Below are positions 44,659 to 52,262 of a stretch of DNA of 60,357 nucleotides, one piece after another. Every line of letters begins with the position of its first letter. Within the stretch, counting starts at the first letter, position 1. A program made the translations under genes and the position numbers. Location: NCBI RefSeq assembly GCF_900091955.1, contig NZ_FMDF01000054.1:1-60357 (forward strand), given 5' to 3'. A model generated the notes under the pieces. The model searched no databases, had not been told where the DNA came from, and saw only the letters and a program-made list of their open reading frames with translations. Origin of the DNA: Streptomyces sp. Ncost-T10-10d (lineage in GTDB: Bacteria; Actinomycetota; Actinomycetes; Streptomycetales; Streptomycetaceae).

Positions 44659-46263
44659 TCAGTCGCCGACCGCCACGCTCTCGACGGCCGCGGTCACGGT
44701 GCGCGGCATCGCCGGGTCCGGCACGCTCGCCCCGACCGGCGCGGTCTCCTCGGCCGGTGACTGCAGCCCGGGGAGCAGCCCGAGGACCGCCTGCCGCTGC
44801 GCCTCGCTGGTCGCCTCGTCGTACGGATCGGGGGTGGCAGGGACCTGGAGCCGCAGTACGGGGCCGGTGCCGAGCCGCGCGTACCCCCGGCCGGGCGGGA
44901 CGTCCGGTGTCGGCGTCGTGTGCGGCTCCGTGCCGAGCACCGACTCGATCTGGTCACGGGAACAGTTGCCGAGCACGGCCCGGGCCCTGGTGTGGGTCCG
45001 TACGGTCTCGCCGAGGGTGTCCAGGCTGTCGAACTGATCGGTGACGACCACGGTGACGTTGGCCGACCTGCCGTGCCGCAGCGGCACCTGGAGCAACTCC
45101 TGGGGGTCGGGCTTTCCGTCGGCTGCCGCCAGGTGGCCGAGGACGCTGGGCCGGTCCAGGAGGATCCAGAGCGGGCGCTTGATGTCGTCGGGGGCGGGGT
45201 GGCCGGACTGCCGGGCCCGGTTCGCCGCGATCAGCCGCCGCTCCGTCTCGTTGGCCGCCCACTCCAGGGTCGCCAGTGCGCCCGCCGGACCGCACTCCAC
45301 GGCCAGTACACCGTCGCGCCCGGTCAGGCAGGCGTACTCGCCGGTTCCGCTGCCTTCGATGATGAGGATGTCACCGTGCTGGAGCGCCTGCAGGGCGATG
45401 GAGCGCATCAGCGTGGTGGTGCCGCTGCCGGGCTGTCCGACGACCAGCAGATGCGGCTCGGTGGAGCGGGCGCCGGTCCGCCAGACGACCGGAGGTGCGT
45501 CGCGGGTCTCGTCGCCGTCGTTCACCGGAACGGTGCGCTGCACCGCGTCGCCGTCGGTGAAACCCAGCACGGTCTCGCCGGGGGCGGTGACGAAGCGCTG
45601 GGCCCCGATCGAGGTGGGCAGGGCGTCGAGCACGCTCATGACGAGCCGGTTGCCCTCCTCGTCCCAGGCGAAGTGGTACTCGCGGCCACGGCCCGACTTT
45701 GCGTGCAGCAGCTGCTCGATGCGGATGCGGGAGGCGGCTTCGCTGTCGGTGAAGTAGGCGGGATACTGCACCTGGAGACGTGTCGGGCGCCCGTTGCCGT
45801 CGAACTCGTAATCGCTGAAGACCTTGTCCCAGTCGCCGCCGTGGGCGAACAGCGGACTGGGGTCGTCGGCCACGGAGAAGTACGGCACGAGCGCCTCGTA
45901 CAGGGACCGCAGCCGCCCGGTCTCCGCCTCGTCGGGGCCGGTCTTCGCGGGAGTCCGCTCCCGGCCCTTCCATGCGGCCGCGCCCATCACCGTCACCAGG
46001 GCGAGCACGGACCCGTACGGGATGAGTGCGACCACGAATACGCAGGCCGCGACGGTGAACAGCGTCGGACCACGCTTGTCCTTGGGCGTCGCGGCCCACT
46101 TCTGCCGTCCGGCTCCGGCCAGCAACCGCAGACCACGAGTGACCGTGATCAGCGGATGGAGGATGTCGGTGGCGTTGTCGGCGGCCGTGCGCGCGAACTC
46201 GCGACTGCGAGTGATCGAGGCGCTGCCGCTGCTCAGAATGCGGGGGAGTGGTCGCCGGGCCAC
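44659..46263 (-). CDS. sffA: SffA, SpoIIIE/FtsK-like sporulation septum protein
   Basis: A 534-residue membrane-anchored protein, start GTG 46263 with AGGAGA upstream. A basic N-terminus precedes two hydrophobic helices (about 67-97). The C-terminal part (about 255-500) is an FtsK/HerA-like nucleotide-binding fold. The P-loop reads GQPGSGTT (276-283): the invariant lysine is Thr, and the Walker B strand LWILLDRPSV lacks the following Glu. The gene follows smeA in the order known for S. coelicolor smeA-sffA, where SmeA targets SffA to sporulation septa (established knowledge). The altered P-loop suggests weak or no ATP hydrolysis. Confidence 0.88.
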   Translation of the reverse strand: MARRPLPRILSSGSASITRSREFARTAADNATDILHPLITVTRGLRLLAGAGRQKWAATPKDKRGPTLFTVAACVFVVALIPYGSVLALVTVMGAAAWKGRERTPAKTGPDEAETGRLRSLYEALVPYFSVADDPSPLFAHGGDWDKVFSDYEFDGNGRPTRLQVQYPAYFTDSEAASRIRIEQLLHAKSGRGREYHFAWDEEGNRLVMSVLDALPTSIGAQRFVTAPGETVLGFTDGDAVQRTVPVNDGDETRDAPPVVWRTGARSTEPHLLVVGQPGSGTTTLMRSIALQALQHGDILIIEGSGTGEYACLTGRDGVLAVECGPAGALATLEWAANETERRLIAANRARQSGHPAPDDIKRPLWILLDRPSVLGHLAAADGKPDPQELLQVPLRHGRSANVTVVVTDQFDSLDTLGETVRTHTRARAVLGNCSRDQIESVLGTEPHTTPTPDVPPGRGYARLGTGPVLRLQVPATPDPYDEATSEAQRQAVLGLLPGLQSPAEETAPVGASVPDPAMPRTVTAAVESVAVGD

Positions 46264-46300
46264 GTCGGTCTCCTGACGGGGTGGGAGTGGTGGCGGAGGG

Positions 46301-46495
46301 TCAGAATTTGATCCCGCCCAAGAGACCGGCGAGACTCGCGCCGCCCGCGGTGATGCTCGGTGCGATGGCGGTGCCTGCCAGATAGAAGCCGAACATGGCA
46401 GTGACGACGGCGTGCGATGCCTTGAGGCCGTCCTTCCTGAAGAACAGGAAGACGATGATGCCGAGGATGACTACGCCTGACATGGACAGGATCAT
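46301..46495 (-). CDS. smeA: SmeA, small sporulation membrane protein
   Basis: A 64-residue protein with two hydrophobic helices: LSMSGVVILGIIVFLFF (about 3-19) and a second from about 29 to 50, separated by the polar RKDGLKASH. AGGAGA precedes the ATG at 46495. Size, topology and position 37 bp upstream of sffA match S. coelicolor SmeA, needed for proper spore septation and chromosome segregation and for localising SffA. Confidence 0.9.
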   Translation of the reverse strand: MILSMSGVVILGIIVFLFFRKDGLKASHAVVTAMFGFYLAGTAIAPSITAGGASLAGLLGGIKF

Positions 46496-46580
46496 GAGAG
46501 GTTCTCCTGGTTAGGGGGACGGTCACCATGAGTCCTTCCAGGTTCACCGAAAGTATCTATACGATAAAAGCTGCATTCAG

Positions 46581-46601
46581 GTGAAAAGTCTGTATTTTCA
46601 C
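46581..46601. promoter_or_regulatory. Inverted repeat upstream of smeA
   Basis: GTGAAAA (46581-46587) and TTTTCAC (46595-46601) form a perfect 7-bp inverted repeat with 7-bp spacer, 86 bp upstream of smeA in unusually AT-rich DNA. A further TATC-N5-GATA pair lies at 46554-46566. These may be operators or promoter parts of the sporulation operon. The remainder of 46496-46809 holds no gene. Confidence 0.45.
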
Positions 46602-46737
46602 TTGATTGGCCCGCGCGGGAGCATCGGCAGGACGGAAACATCGATGTCACGCGCTGTTCCGCCGTCACCGGGCGCGATCCTTCGCCATGGGCGGGCCGGG
46701 TCATGTGCTCGGTCGAGCAGTACCCTGTCGATTCACT

Positions 46738-46759
46738 CGTACGGCGCCGGCGCCGTACG
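46738..46759. repeat. 22-bp perfect palindrome upstream of the ankyrin gene
   Basis: The 22 bases from CGTACGGCGCC (46738-46748) onward are followed exactly by their own reverse complement with no spacer. It ends 50 bp before the ankyrin ATG. It could be an operator or a cruciform-prone site. Confidence 0.6.
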
Positions 46760-46809
46760 CCCCAGCAGATCGACAGTGTGAAACCGGTTGATGGAAGGCG
46801 GTCCGTCCG

Positions 46810-47202
46810 ATGAGCGAAACCCCCGATCCCGAGGTGGTCGAGCTGGCGACGAAGGTCTTCGACCTGGCCCGCCGCGGCGAGACCGAAGCACTCGCCGCCT
46901 ATGTCGACGCAGGTGTTCCTGTGAACCTCACCAACGACCGGGGCGATTCGCTGGTGATGCTCGCCGCTTATCACGGGCACGCCGCCGCGGTCACCGCCCT
47001 CGTCGGCCGTGGCGCAGACCCGGACCGGGCCAACGACCGCGGACAGACACCGCTGGCCGGAGCCGTCTTCAAGGGCGAGGGCGCGGTGATCGAGGCGCTG
47101 CTCGCCGCAGGGGCCGACCCGTCGGCCGGAACCCCCTCCGCACTGGACACTGCACGCATGTTCGGCAAGGCCGACCTGCTGGAACTCTTCGGCTCCCGCT
47201 GA
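46810..47202 (+). CDS. Small ankyrin-repeat protein
   Basis: A 130-residue soluble protein made almost wholly of ankyrin repeats: after an N-terminal helix (VVELATKVFDLARRGETEAL), repeats read NLTNDRGDSLVMLAAYHGHA, RANDRGQTPLAGAVFKGEG and SAGTPSALDTARMFGKADL. GGAAGG precedes the ATG. It should act as a protein-binding module; the partner is unknown. The tiny Cys-rich ORF and the HEAT-repeat gene follow on the same strand. Confidence 0.9.
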   Translation: MSETPDPEVVELATKVFDLARRGETEALAAYVDAGVPVNLTNDRGDSLVMLAAYHGHAAAVTALVGRGADPDRANDRGQTPLAGAVFKGEGAVIEALLAAGADPSAGTPSALDTARMFGKADLLELFGSR

Positions 47203-47297
47203 CCGGGTACGCCGTAAATGTGGTCGCGGTGGCGAAATGGCTGGGTCATCATGACGTCGCGGGCCCGGTTCGGGCCACCGACGAGAGGCAGAGGAAG

Positions 47298-47354
47298 ATG
47301 GTCTACACCAAGCAGAAGACGGCGGTCGGCCGATCATGTTGCTGCGCGGCGTAG
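47298..47354 (+). CDS. 18-residue ORF ending in a Cys-Cys-Cys run
   Basis: ATG at 47298 with GGCAGAGGAAG directly upstream opens a 19-codon frame for MVYTKQKTAVGRSCCCAA, stop TAG 47352-47354. The three consecutive Cys codons (TGT TGC TGC) near the stop are rare by chance in this GC-rich DNA. It lies 67 bp before the HEAT-repeat gene. It could be a cysteine-responsive leader peptide (as shown for poly-Cys uORFs in mycobacteria), a small bioactive peptide, or a chance ORF. No terminator-like hairpin is obvious downstream. Confidence 0.4.
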   Translation: MVYTKQKTAVGRSCCCAA

Positions 47355-47421
47355 TGCCCCACCCGGCACTTGGAACTGCACAGTCCCGGTTGCGTCGACA
47401 GCTTGATGTGAGGCTTTTTCC

Positions 47422-48840
47422 ATGTTTGATCCGTTCATAGCGCCGAGCGGCACCCTGCTCGGCCTGCTGCAGAGGGGCCGTGGCGACGGCACGCTCCACG
47501 CGCTCGCCGCACCACGCCCCGAGGCCCTGGCGGCTCTCAACCACTGTGTCCTGAGCGATCCGCGTCACGACTGGCAGGTGGAGAACCGCTCGCTCTACTA
47601 CGCACGCCTGTACCTCGACCTCGACGGCGGTATCGAAGAGATCGAGCGCCATCTGTGTGATCCCGACGACCACCTCGACACCGACGACTCACGCACCGGG
47701 CTGGCCCTCGCCGTGCTCGGCCACCTCGCCTCGTACGGGCGGGACGACGCCCTGGCCCTGCTGCGGCGGTACGCCGCGACCGGAGCCAACTGGGCCTGGG
47801 CCCTCGACGAGCTCGCCCTGCGTGACGACGACGCGGGGCTCCGCGCCCTCGCCGTACCCGTGCTCGGCCGGTTCCCGGCCACCGAGGAGGGCGCCGCCGA
47901 ACTGGCCGCGGCCGCACGGGACGCCTTCGAGCCCCGCCCCTGGAGGCTCTGGGCGGACGACCCGCGCGAAGAGGTCGGCGCCAGGGTCAGGGCCGCCTCC
48001 GAACAGGGCTCCTTCGACCGCTGGCAGCGGCAGATGCGGCCCGGCGGCCCCCGTCCCGGCTGGAGCGTCCAGGCCGTCCTCGACTGGGCCCAGCAGGGAA
48101 TCGAACGCGGCAGCGTCCTCCATGTCCCGGCTGCTCGCTGTCTCACCGCCGTCGCCGGACCCGAGGACCGGTCCACGATCATCGAGGCCGCCCGCAGCGG
48201 CCCGGAAGGCGCACGCTGCGCCGCCCTGCACTATCTGGCCGAGGCCAGGGATCCTGCTGTGCTCGACCTGATCGAGATCGCCGCGGTCGGCGCCTCGCGC
48301 ACCGTCGCCGACGCGGCCGTCGCCGCCTTCGAGCGGATGTGCGGCGACGCGGCGGTGGAGCGCGCCAGGCGCTGGGCCCGACGGCCCGACGCGCTCGGCG
48401 CCTCCGCGGCCGGTGTGCTCGCCTGCCGGGGCGGCGCCCAGGACGCCTCGCTGGTCCTCGGAGCACTCCGCGAGGCCGTGCGGGGCGAAGGCCCGGACGC
48501 ACCACGCCTGTGGACCCTCGTCGACGGCACGGGCAGGCTGGGCATCGCCTGCGCGGCCCCCGTACTGCGCCATGTCTACCGGGAGACGTCCTCCTCCCAC
48601 CTGCGCGGCCGAGCGGCCCGCGCACTGGCCGCAACCGACCCGTCCTTCGCCACCGGATTCGCCGTCGAATGCCTGTGGGACTGCGAGGAGACCACCCGCG
48701 AGGTCGCCGCACTCCATGCCGAGACCGGCGACATCAGGGTCGCCGAGCGACTGCGCCGACTCGCCGCGGACCCGGCCGAGGAGGCCGAGGTGCAGACAGC
48801 GGTACGCAGCAGGATCGGGCCCGACACCCCCGCGGTCTGA
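47422..48840 (+). CDS. HEAT-repeat-like helical protein
   Basis: A 472-residue soluble protein dominated by paired Ala/Leu-rich helices in tandem, e.g. TGLALAVLGHLASYGRDDAL, RCAALHYLAEARDPAVLDLI and TVADAAVAAFERMCGDAAVE, which is the HEAT/armadillo-like solenoid pattern. No catalytic motif is visible. GAGG lies upstream of the ATG. A scaffold or adaptor role is likely but the partner is unknown; the adjacent ankyrin gene is another repeat scaffold. Confidence 0.85.
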   Translation: MFDPFIAPSGTLLGLLQRGRGDGTLHALAAPRPEALAALNHCVLSDPRHDWQVENRSLYYARLYLDLDGGIEEIERHLCDPDDHLDTDDSRTGLALAVLGHLASYGRDDALALLRRYAATGANWAWALDELALRDDDAGLRALAVPVLGRFPATEEGAAELAAAARDAFEPRPWRLWADDPREEVGARVRAASEQGSFDRWQRQMRPGGPRPGWSVQAVLDWAQQGIERGSVLHVPAARCLTAVAGPEDRSTIIEAARSGPEGARCAALHYLAEARDPAVLDLIEIAAVGASRTVADAAVAAFERMCGDAAVERARRWARRPDALGASAAGVLACRGGAQDASLVLGALREAVRGEGPDAPRLWTLVDGTGRLGIACAAPVLRHVYRETSSSHLRGRAARALAATDPSFATGFAVECLWDCEETTREVAALHAETGDIRVAERLRRLAADPAEEAEVQTAVRSRIGPDTPAV

Positions 48841-48994
48841 CCGGAGTACGCACAGCGGCGCGCGTCGGGGGCGCGCGGCGCGAACGGGCGAGCAGCGCGT
48901 CGGGGGCGTGCTCGGCTCAAATGCTCATGGGACGTTCCCCGGGCGGAAAGATCCAAGTCGGCCCGGACACGTCCGGCGTGGCGACAACACGGGT

Positions 48995-50146
48995 ATGCGT
49001 GTCGTCATCGTCACCGAATCCTTCCCGCCCGATGTCAACGGCGTGGCCCACTGCACCCTGCAGACGGCCCGGCATCTCGCCGGCCGCGGCCACGAACCGC
49101 TTGTCGTCGCCCCGGCCACGGCGGGCGCGTCGACCACATCCCGTTCGGAGCGCTCCGACGCCTTCGAAGCCGACGCACCGTGCCCCGTGGTGCGGGTCCC
49201 CTCGCTTCCCCTGCCCGGCTATCCACAGGTCCGGGTGGCACTGCCGAGCCGACGGCTGACGGCCGCCCTCACCGCGCACCGCGCGGAACTCGTCCATCTG
49301 GCAGGACCGTTCGTGCTCGGCGTACGGGGCATGGCAGCCGCGACCAGGCTCGGGCTGCCGACCGTGGCCGTCTACCAGACCGACCTGGCCGGCTACGCAC
49401 GTACGTATCTCGGCACCGGCGAGAACACCGCCTGGCGCCGGATGCGCGCAGTGCACCGCGCCGCCGACCGCACGCTCGCCCCGTCCACCGCCGCCGTCCG
49501 CGACCTCACCGAACACGGCGTGCCCCGGGTACGGCTGTGGCCACGCGGCGTCGACACCGCACGGTTTCGGCCCGGACTGCGCGACGAGGCACTGCGCCGC
49601 CGTCTCGCCCCCGGCGGGGAGCGGCTCGTCGGGTACGTCGGACGGCTCGCCCCGGAGAAACACGTCGAACTCCTTGCCGGGGCCTGCGCGACACCCGGGG
49701 TCCGGGTCGTGGTCGTCGGAGACGGACCCAGTGATGCATCGCTGCGGACCGCCCTGCCCGGCGCGGTCTTCCTCGGCCGCAGAACCGGGGACGACCTCGC
49801 CCGGTTCTTCGCCTCGCTGGACATGTTCGTGCACACAGGACCGTACGAGACGTTCTGCCAGACGGTGCAGGAGGCCATGGCCTCCGGAGTACCCGTGATC
49901 GCCCCGGCCGCGGGCGGACCGCTCGACCTCGTCGACCACGGGCGGACCGGGCTGCTGGTCCCGCCGCTCGACACCGGTGCCGTGGCGGCGGCAGTCGGCG
50001 CACTCGCCGCGGACCCGGCGCTCGCGGCGGCCTACGGCGCCACCGGTCGGGCCACGGTCGAGGGCCGGACATGGCAGGCCGTGGGTGACCAACTCCTGGA
50101 CCACTACGACGAGGTGCTGCGCGACCGGACGGCGGTGGTGGCATGA
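48995..50146 (+). CDS. Glycosyltransferase family 4 protein (MgtA/PimB-like)
   Basis: A 383-residue GT-B enzyme. It begins MRVVIVTESFPPDVNGVA with the Gly-rich acceptor loop. The C-terminal half has LVGYVGRLAPEKHVELLAGA and the E-x7-E motif in YETFCQTVQEAMASGVPVIA. The closest families are GDP-mannose-dependent alpha-mannosyltransferases of actinobacterial phospholipid/lipoglycan synthesis, but the nucleotide sugar is not determined. The start ATG at 48995 lacks a clear ribosome-binding site. First gene of a four-gene unit joined by 4-bp overlaps. A 14-bp direct repeat (48860, 48895) lies in the gap before it. Confidence 0.9.
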   Translation: MRVVIVTESFPPDVNGVAHCTLQTARHLAGRGHEPLVVAPATAGASTTSRSERSDAFEADAPCPVVRVPSLPLPGYPQVRVALPSRRLTAALTAHRAELVHLAGPFVLGVRGMAAATRLGLPTVAVYQTDLAGYARTYLGTGENTAWRRMRAVHRAADRTLAPSTAAVRDLTEHGVPRVRLWPRGVDTARFRPGLRDEALRRRLAPGGERLVGYVGRLAPEKHVELLAGACATPGVRVVVVGDGPSDASLRTALPGAVFLGRRTGDDLARFFASLDMFVHTGPYETFCQTVQEAMASGVPVIAPAAGGPLDLVDHGRTGLLVPPLDTGAVAAAVGALAADPALAAAYGATGRATVEGRTWQAVGDQLLDHYDEVLRDRTAVVA

Positions 50147-51306
50147 CCGGCCGCGAACGGCGGACGGTCATCGTCCGGCTGGCGAACTTCATCACCCCGT
50201 CATCGGGCGGACTGCGCACCGCCCTTGACGAACTCGGCCGCGGCTATCTCGCGGCCGGGCACGAGCCGGTGCTCATCGTGCCCGGCGACACACGGAGCGA
50301 CGAGCGTACGGAGCAGGGGAGGGTGATCACGCTCCCCGGGCCGGTCCTGCCGGGCAGCGGAGGCTACCGCGTACTGACCGGCCGGCGCAGTCTCCGCCAC
50401 CTCCTGGAAACGCTGCGGCCCGACCGTCTCGAGGTCTCCGACCGGACCACGCTGCGCTGGACGGGGCAGTGGGCGCGACGTGCCAGGGTGCCCGCCGTGA
50501 TGGTCTCCCACGAGACGGCCGACGGGGTGCTGCGCACCTGGGGCGTCCCGGCCGCCGCGGCCGGGCGGACGGCCGACCGCCTCAACGCGCGCAGCGCCCA
50601 CGCGTACACCCGGATCGTGTGCACCACGCAATGGGCGGAGCGCGAGTTCCTGCGCATCGGCGCCCGCAACGTGGTGCGCGCCCCGCTCGGCGTGGACCTG
50701 CGGCGCTGTAGCCCCCACCGGCGCAGTACGGTGCTGCGCGCCCGGCACCTGCACGGCCGGGACGTGCTGCTTCTGCTGTGCTCGCGGCTCTCGGTCGAGA
50801 AACGCCCCGGCCGGGCCCTGGAGACGATTGCCGAGCTGCGGCACCGGGGGGTGCGCGCGGCGCTGGTCGTCGCGGGCGACGGGCCACTGCGTGCGGGCCT
50901 GGAGAACACAGCTCGGGCGCGGCGGCTGCCGGTCGAATTCCTGGGCCATGTGCGGGACCGGGAGACTCTGGCGGATCTGCAGGCCGCGGCCGACATCTGC
51001 CTGGCGCCCGGACCCGCCGAGACGTTCGGCCTGTCGGCCCTGGAGGCACTGGCCTGCGGCACCCCGGTGGTGGCGAGCGAGAGTTCCGCGCTGCCGGAAG
51101 TGATCGGCGGTGCCGGACTGGCCGCCGCGGACACGGGTGAGGCGTTCGCAGCCGCGGTACGGGAGCTGCTCGGGCGCCCGCACGACGGGCGTCGCGCCGA
51201 GGCGAGGCGACGGGCCGAACTCTTCGGCTGGGACCGCTCGGTGGCCGCGTTCCTGGCCGCGCACGATGTGCCGGACCGGGGCGGGATTCCGGGGGTACGG
51301 ACATGA
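50143..51306 (+). CDS. Glycosyltransferase, GT4-type
   Basis: A 387-residue GT-B enzyme starting at an ATGA overlap with the previous gene. N-terminal RLANFITPSSGGLRTALDEL contains the acceptor-side glycine loop, and the C-terminal half has LLLLCSRLSVEKRPGRALET and the E-x7-E motif in AETFGLSALEALACGTPVVA. It probably acts in sequence with the preceding enzyme on a lipid or glycan acceptor. Sugar specificity is not visible. Confidence 0.9.
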   Translation: MTGRERRTVIVRLANFITPSSGGLRTALDELGRGYLAAGHEPVLIVPGDTRSDERTEQGRVITLPGPVLPGSGGYRVLTGRRSLRHLLETLRPDRLEVSDRTTLRWTGQWARRARVPAVMVSHETADGVLRTWGVPAAAAGRTADRLNARSAHAYTRIVCTTQWAEREFLRIGARNVVRAPLGVDLRRCSPHRRSTVLRARHLHGRDVLLLLCSRLSVEKRPGRALETIAELRHRGVRAALVVAGDGPLRAGLENTARARRLPVEFLGHVRDRETLADLQAAADICLAPGPAETFGLSALEALACGTPVVASESSALPEVIGGAGLAAADTGEAFAAAVRELLGRPHDGRRAEARRRAELFGWDRSVAAFLAAHDVPDRGGIPGVRT

Positions 51307-52262
51307 AGGGGGCGGTGCCGTCGGACAACCCGGGACCGCACCCGTCCACGAGCTTCTCCCCGGTACGGTTCGCCGCGCTCGGGGACTCGTTCACCGAAGG
51401 CGTCGGCGATCCCGTCCCCGGTGGCCGACGGGGCTGGGCCGCACTGCTCGCCGAAGGTCTCGCGGACAGCCGACGGGGCGTGGAATTCAGGAACTTCGCC
51501 GTCAGCGGCGCGCAGTCCGGTGACGTCCTGGACCGGCAGGCCGCGGCGGCGGCCGCGTTCCGGCCCCACCTCGTGTCCGTCGTCGTCGGCGTCAACGACA
51601 CCCTGCGCCGCACGTTCGACATCCGGCTCCTCGCGCGGCGCCTCGACCCGGTCTGCGCGCTCCTGACGGAGAGCGGAGCCGTACTCCTGACCGCCTGTCT
51701 GCCCGACCCCGGCGCCGTGCTCGGGCTCCCCGCGCCCCTGGGCAGGCCGCTCGCCCGGCGCCAGGCCGCGGTGAACGCCGTCGTGCACGCACTGTCCGAA
51801 CGCTACGACGCCGTTCATCTGCACATGGCGGACCGGGCGTGGGTCCGCGACCGCTCGCTGTGGAGCGCGGACCGGCTCCACCCGGCCGAACGCGGTCACC
51901 GGACGGTCGCGGCCGGCTTCCACGAGCTGCTGGCCGCCCGGGGTCTGGCACACGGCGCCACGCCGGGGCTCGAAGCCCAGCAGCCGCCCCCGAGCCGGGC
52001 CGACACATGGTTCTGGCTGGCCACCGCCGGCACCGGCCGGCTGGCGCGCAGAAGCACCGATCTGCTGCCCCAGCTGCTGTGTCTGGCCGGAGCGGAGGTG
52101 GGGCACCGGGTCTGCGGCACCGGCCGACGGCCGGCCCGGCGGGCCGAGGCGGCGCTGCGGAGCGCGCTGGCCGCCGTGGCACCGATCGGTTCGCCGGCTG
52201 CCGGGGAGCGGGCCGTGCCCTCAGGACCGTTGCCCGTGCCGCGCGGCAGTATGGAGGGATGA
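51303..52262 (+). CDS. SGNH/GDSL hydrolase
   Basis: A 319-residue esterase-like protein starting with an ATGA overlap. Block I GDSFTEG places the Ser nucleophile at residue 29, block III is [10 protein letters not shown], and block [11 protein letters not shown] supplies Asp and His. No signal peptide, so it is cytosolic. The C-terminal ~90 residues (after [15 protein letters not shown]) form an Ala/Arg-rich tail with a weak hydrophobic segment, not usual for the family. In an operon with two glycosyltransferases it may trim or add acyl groups on a glycan. Confidence 0.9.
   Translation: MKGAVPSDNPGPHPSTSFSPVRFAALGDSFTEGVGDPVPGGRRGWAALLAEGLADSRRGVEFRNFAVSGAQSGDVLDRQAAAAAAFRPHLVSVVVGVNDTLRRTFDIRLLARRLDPVCALLTESGAVLLTACLPDPGAVLGLPAPLGRPLARRQAAVNAVVHALSERYDAVHLHMADRAWVRDRSLWSADRLHPAERGHRTVAAGFHELLAARGLAHGATPGLEAQQPPPSRADTWFWLATAGTGRLARRSTDLLPQLLCLAGAEVGHRVCGTGRRPARRAEAALRSALAAVAPIGSPAAGERAVPSGPLPVPRGSMEG

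Noticed and set aside
47212..47262. In-frame phrase VVAVAKWLGHHDVA resembling a tyrosine-integrase LGH motif
   Set aside because: Only about 14 residues match, without the catalytic Arg or Tyr around it, and it lies in the leader of the tri-Cys ORF; probably coincidence.
48860..48908. 14-bp direct repeat GCGCGTCGGGGGCG (48860-48873 and 48895-48908) considered as CRISPR or operator
   Set aside because: Only two copies in extremely GC-rich DNA; no array, no cas genes, no symmetry.
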